Shown: positions 1 to 5,118 of the stretch, piece by piece | Layout: each line of letters opens with the position of its first letter | Numbering within the stretch: position 1 is the stretch's first letter | Source: an uncultured Atopobium sp. | GTDB taxonomy: Bacteria > Actinomycetota > Coriobacteriia > Coriobacteriales > Atopobiaceae | Length of the DNA: 7,807 nucleotides | Direction: 5' to 3' | NCBI GenBank assembly: GCA_946647055.1 | Contig: CAMPCT010000092.1 | Location: 1-7,807, forward strand | Notes under the pieces: model-generated | Databases searched by the model: none | What the model was told of the DNA's origin: nothing | The model's input: the letters and a program-made list of their open reading frames with translations, nothing else | Position numbers and translations under genes: made by a program

Positions 1-153
1 GGCGAGCTGCCCTACACCATCGGCGGCGGCATCGGCCAGAGCCGCCTGTGCATGCTGCTTCTGGGCAAGGCCCATGTGGGCGAGGTCCAGGCGTCCGTGT
101 GGGATGCCCAGACCGTCGAGGCATGCAAGGCTGCCGGCGTGCAGCTGCTCTAG
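1..153 (+). CDS. asnA: Aspartate-ammonia ligase, C-terminal end (partial)
   Basis: Only the last 50 codons and the TAG stop lie in the window; the 5' part is cut off by the window edge. The translation begins [20 protein letters not shown] and continues into [10 protein letters not shown]. The GGGIGQSR segment followed by a (H)xGEVQ..VW strand is the characteristic C-terminus of AsnA, the class II tRNA-synthetase-like enzyme that makes asparagine from aspartate, ammonia and ATP in the cytoplasm. The conserved Arg of GQSR belongs to the ATP-binding motif 3 region of this fold. The C-terminus runs about a dozen residues past the VW strand. argC starts 9-15 nt after the stop, so the two genes are probably co-transcribed. 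The family call is confident; completeness of the gene cannot be judged. Confidence 0.9.
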   Translation, partial: GELPYTIGGGIGQSRLCMLLLGKAHVGEVQASVWDAQTVEACKAAGVQLL

Positions 154-168
154 CGGGAGGGGATGACC

Positions 169-1107
169 ATGGCCAAGGCAAGGGTGTACATCGACGGGCA
201 GAGCGGAACGACGGGCCTGCAGATCTTCGATCGCATCGGCGCACGTGACGACATCGAGATGCTACGCATCGACGATGCCCTGCGCCATGACGTCGAGGAG
301 CGTCGCAAGTACCTCAACGCGGCCGATGTCGTCTTCCTGTGCCTGCCCGACGACGGTGCGCGCGAGGCGGTGGCCCTGGTCGAGAACCCCGACGTGCACA
401 TCATCGACGCCTCGACGGCGCATCGCACCGCCGATGGCTGGACCTACGGCTTTCCCGAGCTGAATGCCGGGCAGCGCGAAGCGATTGCGGCCAGCACGCG
501 CATCGCCAACCCCGGCTGCCATGCGACCGGCTTCATCTCGTGCGTGGCCCCACTCGTCCAGGCTGGGGTCGTGCCGACCGACTACCCGCTCACCTGCTTC
601 TCGCTCACGGGCTACTCTGGCGGCGGCAAGCGCATGATTGCCGACTACGAGGCCGAGAGCCGTCCCGTGGCACTCGACGCACCGGGCATCTATGGTCTCT
701 CCCTCGCGCACAAGCACCTGCCCGAGATGCAGAAGGTCTGCGGGCTCGACGTCGCACCGGTGTTCCTGCCCGTCGTCGACGACTACTACAAGGGGATGGC
801 CACCACCATCACCCTGCACAACCAGCTCCTGCCCGGTGCCCCGGGCATCGCGGACATCCACGAGGCCCTGAACGCTCACTATGACGGCCAGCGGCTGGTG
901 AGCGTGGCTCCCCTTGGCAGCAACGGCCCCGTGCTCTATGCCAACGAGCTTGCTGGCACCAACGAGCTGCGCATCGTGGTGTGTGGCAACGACGAGCGCA
1001 CGAGCGTCACCGCCCTCTTCGACAACCTGGGCAAGGGAGCCTCGGGTGCGGCGGTGCAGAACATGAACATCGTCTTGGGCATCGACGAGACGACTGGGCT
1101 GCTGTAG
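169..1107 (+). CDS. argC: N-acetyl-gamma-glutamyl-phosphate reductase, short (type 2) form
   Basis: This is the third step of arginine/ornithine synthesis: NADPH-dependent reduction of N-acetyl-glutamyl-5-phosphate to the semialdehyde. The protein has 312 residues, the length of the short type 2 ArgC (about 310) rather than the roughly 345-residue type 1. Visible landmarks are the nucleotide-binding loop DGQSGTTG (residues 9-16), DASTAHR (81-87), the catalytic cysteine in NPGCHATG (Cys117), SLTGYSGGGK (145-154), the active-site His in HKHLPEM (181-187), and the C-terminal GASGAAVQNMN (290-300). I chose ATG 169 because GGAGG (156-160) lies 8 nt upstream. An in-frame ATG at 163 adds two residues but sits directly against the purine tract. 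It lies between asnA and a small alkyltransferase-like gene; no other arginine genes are visible, so it seems separated from any arg cluster within this window. Confidence 0.93.
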   Translation: MAKARVYIDGQSGTTGLQIFDRIGARDDIEMLRIDDALRHDVEERRKYLNAADVVFLCLPDDGAREAVALVENPDVHIIDASTAHRTADGWTYGFPELNAGQREAIAASTRIANPGCHATGFISCVAPLVQAGVVPTDYPLTCFSLTGYSGGGKRMIADYEAESRPVALDAPGIYGLSLAHKHLPEMQKVCGLDVAPVFLPVVDDYYKGMATTITLHNQLLPGAPGIADIHEALNAHYDGQRLVSVAPLGSNGPVLYANELAGTNELRIVVCGNDERTSVTALFDNLGKGASGAAVQNMNIVLGIDETTGLL

Positions 1108-1111
1108 CGCC

Positions 1112-1498
1112 GTGGGCGCCTTCAACGACAAGGTCTACGAGATGGTCCGCCAGATTCCGGCGGGCTATGTGAGCACGTACGGTGACATCGCGCGTGCCAT
1201 CGGACAACCACGCAAGGCCCTTTTCGTGGGCTATGCGATGAAGAGCACCACAGACCCCGGTGCCGTGCCGTGTCATCGGGTGGTCTTCAAGGATGGGCAC
1301 TTCTGGGGCGAGGACGAGGACGGCAACCCCACGCCCCAGCGCATCATGCTCGAGCGCGAGGGCGTGCCCTTCCTCGACAGGGATCACGTCGACCTCGAGG
1401 CCTGTCGCTGGACGCCAGGACGTATGGATGTGGAGGGACGCCCCCAAGACATCGACTGGGCTCGTGAGATGGGCGACCTGTGGGAGGGCGAGGGTTAG
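1112..1498 (+). CDS. MGMT/Ogt-like alkyltransferase DNA-binding-domain protein
   Basis: A 128-residue single-domain protein related to the C-terminal half of O6-alkylguanine-DNA alkyltransferases. It begins with GTG four nt after the argC stop; there is no clear Shine-Dalgarno, so translational coupling is likely. The helix-turn-helix region runs IPAGYVSTYGDIARAIG (residues 15-31), with Tyr23 in the place of the nucleotide-flipping tyrosine. The acceptor motif PCHRV is intact (53-57, acceptor Cys54), and Glu83 of EREG matches the Glu of the Cys-His-Glu relay. It therefore differs from ATL proteins, which carry Trp at the Cys position. Unusually, the recognition helix reads RKALFVG (34-40), so Leu37 occupies the arginine-finger position (Arg128 in human MGMT). 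The tail DLEACRW (94-100) is typical of the small MGMT-family proteins of anaerobes. Family membership is clear; whether it repairs DNA is uncertain. Confidence 0.85.
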   Translation: MGAFNDKVYEMVRQIPAGYVSTYGDIARAIGQPRKALFVGYAMKSTTDPGAVPCHRVVFKDGHFWGEDEDGNPTPQRIMLEREGVPFLDRDHVDLEACRWTPGRMDVEGRPQDIDWAREMGDLWEGEG

Positions 1499-1525
1499 CC
1501 TCTCGTCAAAAGGCGGACGTTTCCG

Positions 1526-1545
1526 TCGGCTAGGCCGAGTATCAT
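1526..1545 (+). promoter_or_regulatory. Dyad plus -10-like hexamer upstream of the PARG-like gene
   Basis: TCGGC-TAG-GCCGA (1526-1538) is a perfect 5-bp inverted repeat with a 3-nt centre. TATCAT (1540-1545) follows it directly and resembles a -10 element. No convincing -35 lies 16-18 nt upstream (the bases there are near GACGTTT), so promoter function is weakly supported. The dyad could be an operator or a short hairpin ending the upstream operon; no T-run follows. The rest of the 113-nt gap holds only the ribosome binding site AAGGGAG (1598-1604) and no other structure I can support. Confidence 0.25.
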
Positions 1546-1611
1546 CAAAGGAGTGCATTGCAGGGGGCAATCGGCTGGGTTGCCTGGAAATGAGCGCAAG
1601 GGAGTCGCACG

Positions 1612-2526
1612 ATGGCACAGGACAGGCGTGACAACGGCAGGAACAACGACCGCCGCATGGAGAGGACGGCCGCTGCCGTCAAGCACATCGCAGAGATGGA
1701 CGCCAAGTATGGCAAGGACATCGAGCGCTCGGTCGCCGAGCTCAAGGTCTATGACGGCATGCCCAAGCCCCAGGTGGAGGGCGCCCTGCCCACCATCGCG
1801 ATCGTCGACCAGGACAGCGCCGCCGCCGTGCTCGAGCGGGGACGTGGCCTCGCCAGCGCCTGTGACCTCGCGCTCCTTGACTTTGCCTCGTTCGTCAACC
1901 CGGGTGGCGGCTACGAGCGTGGCGCCTGGGCCCAGGAGGAGGCCATCTGCTCGGAGTCCACGCTCTACAACGTCCTGCGCACGCAGAAGGCCTGGTACGG
2001 CCAGAACCGCAGCCGCAACATCAACTGCGAGCTCTATCGCAACCGCGGGCTGGTGGTGCCCAAGGTGCGCTTCGAGCGCGAGGGGTACCACAGCTATGCC
2101 GACGTCATCGTGGTCGCCGCGCCCAATGCGGTTCGTGCGCGCCAGAACTACCGCATCGACGACGACACCCTCGTCAAGGCCATGCGTGACCGCATCCGCT
2201 TCGTCATGGCCATCGCCGACGAACTGGGCCACGACAAGCTCGTGCTGGGAGCCTTTGGCTGTGGCGCCTTTGGCTGGGACGCCGCCGTCGTGGCCGAGCT
2301 CTTCCGTGCCGAGCTCGCCACGGGCACGCATGTGGCAACGCAGGTGACCTTCGCCATTCCCAAGGCGCGCTTCGACGAGAACCTCCCCAAGTTCCAGCAT
2401 GCCTTTGCCGCCTTCCCCGCCAAGAACGACGAGCCCTATCGCAAGCCTGCGGCAGAGCCCCGGCGTGTCGAGCGCGTCGAGGAGGACGACGAGGACGAGG
2501 AAGACTGGCGCAAGTACCTGGGGTAG
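1612..2526 (+). CDS. Microbial-type poly(ADP-ribose) glycohydrolase (TIGR02452 family)
   Basis: A 304-residue cytoplasmic protein of the bacterial PARG-type macrodomain family, which hydrolyses ribose-ribose bonds of poly(ADP-ribose) or removes ADP-ribose groups. The signature is complete: NPGGG (96-100), seven residues, then QEE (108-110), fitting the PARG motif GGG-X6-8-QEE; the second Glu (Glu110) is the expected catalytic acid. SESTLYNVL (114-122) and the phosphate-loop segment LGAFGCGAFGWD (212-223) also fit. Residues 1-30 are basic and hydrophilic, and the C-terminus carries an acidic run (about 290-298), both probably disordered. ATG 1612 is supported by AAGGGAG seven nt upstream. It follows an alkyltransferase-like gene and precedes a GyrI-like gene with a LexA-like operator, so a stress role is possible. 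No ADP-ribosyltransferase partner is visible. Macrodomain-like hydrolases of other ADP-ribose derivatives are the alternative. Confidence 0.88.
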   Translation: MAQDRRDNGRNNDRRMERTAAAVKHIAEMDAKYGKDIERSVAELKVYDGMPKPQVEGALPTIAIVDQDSAAAVLERGRGLASACDLALLDFASFVNPGGGYERGAWAQEEAICSESTLYNVLRTQKAWYGQNRSRNINCELYRNRGLVVPKVRFEREGYHSYADVIVVAAPNAVRARQNYRIDDDTLVKAMRDRIRFVMAIADELGHDKLVLGAFGCGAFGWDAAVVAELFRAELATGTHVATQVTFAIPKARFDENLPKFQHAFAAFPAKNDEPYRKPAAEPRRVERVEEDDEDEEDWRKYLG

Positions 2527-2539
2527 TCCAGCTGGCAGA

Positions 2540-2553
2540 GTGACTTCGGTCGC
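2540..2553 (+). terminator. UUCG-tetraloop hairpin downstream of the PARG-like gene
   Basis: GTGAC-TTCG-GTCGC forms a 5-bp stem (one U-G pair) closed by the very stable cUUCGg tetraloop, starting 14 nt after the PARG-like stop codon. There is no T-tract after it, so termination is uncertain. It could instead be an RNA 3'-end stabiliser. It lies just upstream of the next gene's promoter, where a transcript end would be expected. Confidence 0.35.
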
Positions 2554-2566
2554 CCAAGAGATGCCC

Positions 2567-2595
2567 TTCACAAGACAGAACAACTGTTCTATACT
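2567..2595 (+). promoter_or_regulatory. Sigma-70-type promoter of the GyrI-like gene
   Basis: TTCACA (2567-2572) matches the -35 consensus at 5 of 6 bases and TATACT (2590-2595) matches the -10 consensus at 5 of 6, separated by exactly 17 nt. Transcription would start near 2602, about 25 nt before the ATG. A second -10-like hexamer, TATGAT, overlaps downstream at 2595-2600. It is the best-formed promoter in the window and isolates the GyrI-like gene from the PARG-like gene upstream. Confidence 0.7.
2577..2590 (+). promoter_or_regulatory. LexA-like operator (SOS box) candidate
   Basis: AGAACA-AC-TGTTCT is a perfect 6-bp inverted repeat. Its core GAAC-AACT-GTTC fits the Gram-positive and actinobacterial LexA (DinR) box core GAAC-N4-GTTC. 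It departs from the fuller consensus CGAACRNRYGTTCG only at the two flanking bases and one inner position. It fills the spacer between the -35 and -10 elements, the classic position for repression by steric block. E. coli sbmC (gyrI), which encodes a protein of the same fold, is LexA-controlled, giving independent plausibility. A different dimeric repressor remains possible. Confidence 0.55.
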
Positions 2596-2626
2596 ATGAT
2601 GAAGAAACTCGGGGAGAGGAGCCACC

Positions 2627-3259
2627 ATGCCGTTCGACTTCAAGAAGGAGTACAAGGAGTACTACCTGCCACCCACCAAGCCCAGCATCGTGCAGGTCCC
2701 GGCCATGAACTTCGTGGCCGTGCGTGGACAGGGTGACCCAAACCAGGAAGACGGCGCATACCAGGACGCCATAGGCCTGCTCTACGGTATCGCGTTCACC
2801 ATCAAGATGTCACCCAAGGCAGGGCATGCCATGGAGGGCTACTTCGAGTACGTGGTGCCGCCGCTCGAGGGCTTCTGGTGGATTGATGGCCTCGATGGCA
2901 TGGACTACGCCCGCAAGGCCGACTTCCAATGGATCAGCTGCATTCGTCTGCCACAGTTCGTCACGCACGAGGAGTTTGACTGGGCGGTGGCGGAGGCCAC
3001 GCGCAAGAAGAAGCTCGACTTCTCTGCGGTCGAGTTCATGACGCTCGAGGAGGGCCTCTGCGTGCAGTGCATGCACCTTGGGCCCTATGACACCGAGCCC
3101 GCCACGGTCGACGCCATGCATGCATATCTGGCCGAGCAGGACCTCGAGCTGGACTTCTCCGCGGCTCGTCGCCACCATGAGATCTATCTCTCCGACGCAC
3201 GCCGCACTGCCCCCGAGAAACTCAAGACGGTCATCAGGCATCCGGTGCGCAAGCGGTAA
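2627..3259 (+). CDS. Stand-alone GyrI-like small-molecule-binding protein (COG4832 type)
   Basis: A 210-residue soluble protein with no DNA-binding domain, matching the GyrI-like/SOUL-fold family often misnamed transcriptional regulator. Landmarks typical of the family are the N-terminus MPFDFKKEYKEYY, MNFVAVRGQGDPN (27-39), GAYQDAIGLLYGIAFTIKM (43-61), YVVPPLEGFWW (75-85), WISCIRLP (102-109), EEFDWAVAEATRKKKLD (115-131), and the C-terminal HHEIYLSDARRTAPEKLK followed by TVIRHPV. The length is normal. The start ATG has AGGAG (2617-2621) five nt upstream. Members of this fold bind small hydrophobic or drug-like ligands and some are proposed to hydrolyse or sequester toxins; E. coli GyrI inhibits DNA gyrase and protects against DNA-damaging agents. 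The ligand here is unknown. The gene has its own promoter with a LexA-like dyad. The phosphodiesterase gene starts 34 nt downstream and may be co-transcribed. Confidence 0.87.
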   Translation: MPFDFKKEYKEYYLPPTKPSIVQVPAMNFVAVRGQGDPNQEDGAYQDAIGLLYGIAFTIKMSPKAGHAMEGYFEYVVPPLEGFWWIDGLDGMDYARKADFQWISCIRLPQFVTHEEFDWAVAEATRKKKLDFSAVEFMTLEEGLCVQCMHLGPYDTEPATVDAMHAYLAEQDLELDFSAARRHHEIYLSDARRTAPEKLKTVIRHPVRKR

Positions 3260-3260
3260 A

Positions 3261-3283
3261 CTCGTTGACGTCTGACCAACGAG
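3261..3283 (+). repeat. Perfect inverted repeat overlapping the ribosome binding site of the phosphodiesterase gene
   Basis: CTCGTTG (3261-3267) and CAACGAG (3277-3283) are perfect 7-bp complements with a 9-nt loop, filling most of the 34-nt gap between two genes. The right arm includes the first three bases of the Shine-Dalgarno GAGGGGG (3281-3287). In RNA the hairpin could modulate translation of the downstream gene or act as a weak attenuator; in DNA it could be an operator. No T-run follows. Confidence 0.5.
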
Positions 3284-3293
3284 GGGGTTTGCC

Positions 3294-5042
3294 GTGCGTA
3301 TTGGTAAGGAGCCCTGGCCTTATTTGCAGTCGATGCCCGACCTGTTGTGGTTTCGCCTCGTGACTTCGTTCGTGCTCGGAGCGATTCTGTTCGTGCTCGA
3401 CCTTCTTGCCACCTGGGCCCTCTACTCGACGGGTCACGTCGCCGTGACCGGAGGCGACTTCAGGTTCATCTTCTCCTCATGGCAGGGCTGGCTGCTCATC
3501 ATCATGGCGTTGGTGTCGCTGTACCTCTATGTGGCGTTCGACCTCAACGTCAAGGTTGCCTATGCAGGCCATGTGGTGCGCGGCGAGCGAGTCTCGATGT
3601 GGGCGACGATGGGGGAGGGCATACGCGCCATTCGTCGCTTCATCTGTCCGCAAGGCGCGCTGGTGGTTCTCTACATTGCCCTGATAGGACCCATCGTCGG
3701 CACAACCCTGTCCATCTCGCTCACCGAGAGTCTCGAAGTCCCCAGCTTCATCTCCTCCGTCATCAATGCGAACCCGCTCTATAGCACGGCCTATACCCTT
3801 GTGGTCCTGACATTTGCTCTGGTGGGGTTCTTCAACATCTTCTGCGTCCACGGGGTGGTGATCGATGACCTGGGCATGGGTGAGTCCATAAGGCGATCGA
3901 GTGCCATCATGCGCAAGCACTGGAAGGACTACCAGCTCAAGATGATGCTGTTCTGGGTGTCTTACGGTGTCCTGCTGGTTCTCTTCATGCTTCTGGTCCA
4001 GGTGATTCCCGTCGCCCTGATCGCGCTGCTCGAGCTGTGGGACAACCCGCGATTCTGCATGTTGCTCTGCGGCCTCTTCGGGGTCGTCTCATTTTGGTTT
4101 GTCACCATGTTCCTGACGCCCTTCACGCTCATCAGGATGACCCATCTCTATGTTGGCTATTGTCGGGGCGAGCAGGTTGAGATTCCCGTTCGAAAGAGAA
4201 GGCACCATCCAGTGATGGCAATCATCGTCATGGCGATACTTGCCCTCTGCGTGGGCGGTGCGTTCATCCTCAACGAGGGCTTTGACGAGCTCTTCCCCTC
4301 CGAGGTCACGGTTCGAACCATCGCACATCGCGGTGGTGGAAACGAGGGACCCGAGAACACCGTCGCGGGCCTTCGTACCGCAGCGGGGCTGGGTGCCTGG
4401 GGGTCCGAGATCGACATCCAGCGGACGGCGGACGGCCATTATGTCGTGAATCATGACAACACGTTCAAGCGCACCACGGGTGACCCGCGCAAGCCTGGGG
4501 AGATGACCCTCGATGAGGTGCGGCAGCTGCGCGTCGACGGCGAGCCGGTGGCCACCTACGAGGAGATGCTCGACGCCGCACACGAGGAGGGCGTGATCCT
4601 CTTCGTCGAGCTCAAGGGGGTGTCGGCAGACCGGCAGATGGCAGATGACGCGGTACGAATCGCTCGAGAGCGTGGCGTGCTGGACGAGTGCGTGTTCATC
4701 TCGCTTGACTACGAGCTCGTCGACTACCTTGAAAGCACCTATCCCGAGGCTCAGACGGGCTTCCTCACCTGGGTGGGTTATGGAAACACTGCCTACCTCA
4801 ACTGCGACTATCTTGCGTTTGAGGAGCAGTCGGCAACTGATGAGGCCATCCTCGCGGCGCACAATCGGGGCAAGGGGGTCTTCGTCTGGACCGCCAACGA
4901 CTATGCCACGCAACGTCGCTTCATGCTCACCGATGCAGACGCGATCATCACCGACAACGTCGCGCAGGCAAACGAGGTGCGTGTCGAGCTCGAGGAACGT
5001 GACGACATCACGCGTATCATCGATAAGTTGCTAGAAAGGTAG
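3294..5042 (+). CDS. Membrane-anchored glycerophosphodiester phosphodiesterase
   Basis: A 582-residue two-part protein. Residues 1-325 form a membrane domain with about seven hydrophobic segments (roughly 22-44, 64-82, 120-141, 165-187, 216-247, 255-282, 306-325), resembling the GDPD membrane domain (PF10110). Residues 342-560 form a GDPD TIM barrel hydrolysing glycerophosphodiesters to sn-glycerol 3-phosphate and an alcohol. Catalytic and metal ligands are visible: HRG (His345, Arg346), EN (Glu354), EID (Glu372, Asp374), HDNT (His387) and ELK (Glu439, Lys441), with VWTAND (531-536) near the end. Basic residues before the last segment (RKRRHH, 300-305) and an odd segment count suggest the barrel faces outside the cytoplasm, where phospholipid or teichoic-type glycerophosphate would be substrate. 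The GTG start is supported by GAGGGGG six nt upstream. It may be co-transcribed with the GyrI-like gene. Substrate is unknown. Confidence 0.9.
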   Translation: MRIGKEPWPYLQSMPDLLWFRLVTSFVLGAILFVLDLLATWALYSTGHVAVTGGDFRFIFSSWQGWLLIIMALVSLYLYVAFDLNVKVAYAGHVVRGERVSMWATMGEGIRAIRRFICPQGALVVLYIALIGPIVGTTLSISLTESLEVPSFISSVINANPLYSTAYTLVVLTFALVGFFNIFCVHGVVIDDLGMGESIRRSSAIMRKHWKDYQLKMMLFWVSYGVLLVLFMLLVQVIPVALIALLELWDNPRFCMLLCGLFGVVSFWFVTMFLTPFTLIRMTHLYVGYCRGEQVEIPVRKRRHHPVMAIIVMAILALCVGGAFILNEGFDELFPSEVTVRTIAHRGGGNEGPENTVAGLRTAAGLGAWGSEIDIQRTADGHYVVNHDNTFKRTTGDPRKPGEMTLDEVRQLRVDGEPVATYEEMLDAAHEEGVILFVELKGVSADRQMADDAVRIARERGVLDECVFISLDYELVDYLESTYPEAQTGFLTWVGYGNTAYLNCDYLAFEEQSATDEAILAAHNRGKGVFVWTANDYATQRRFMLTDADAIITDNVAQANEVRVELEERDDITRIIDKLLER

Positions 5043-5050
5043 TGACATGC

Positions 5051-5070
5051 GGGAGCGGAATACCGCTCCC
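5051..5070 (+). terminator. GC-rich hairpin after the phosphodiesterase gene
   Basis: GGGAGCGG-AATA-CCGCTCCC is a perfect 8-bp inverted repeat with a 4-nt loop, starting 9 nt after the stop codon. It is followed by TATGATTG rather than a T-tract, so it would be an intrinsic terminator of the U-poor type discussed for high-GC actinobacteria, or a Rho-associated or RNA-stabilising hairpin. Its position directly after a gene and before a gene of unrelated function supports an end-of-transcript role. Confidence 0.65.
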
Positions 5071-5118
5071 TATGATTGAGGGGTCGTGCTGGAAAGAGGC
5101 GTGGGGAAGGGGCCTGCC

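Noticed and set aside
262..1131. 289-codon open frame on the minus strand opposite argC
   Set aside because: Low-complexity Val/Gly/Ala/His composition typical of GC-rich antisense frames; argC motifs fill the other strand.
1547..1593. AAAGGAG followed by TTG and an 11-codon frame ending TGA before the PARG-like gene
   Set aside because: The start codon is rare, the spacing is short (4 nt), and no peptide feature or competing RNA stem supports a leader ORF.
1495..2655. 386-codon open frame on the minus strand across the PARG-like gene and both flanking gaps
   Set aside because: Its composition (Val, Gly, Leu, Ala, His-rich, no recognisable motif) is what the complement of GC-ending codons gives, and the opposite strand encodes a protein with a complete catalytic signature.
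4310..4319. Palindrome GGTTCGAACC
   Set aside because: It lies inside the phosphodiesterase coding sequence, the half-sites are in the inverse arrangement to a LexA box, and it is explained by the codons for Val-Arg-Thr.
5042..5076. GTGACA and TATGAT as a promoter for the glycosidase
   Set aside because: The 23-nt spacer is too long for a sigma-70-type promoter and is largely occupied by the perfect hairpin.
5086..5118. Upstream in-frame GTG start adding 11 residues to the glycosidase
   Set aside because: Its purine tract is only two nt from the GTG, whereas ATG 5119 has AAGGGG at good spacing, and the extra residues show no family similarity.
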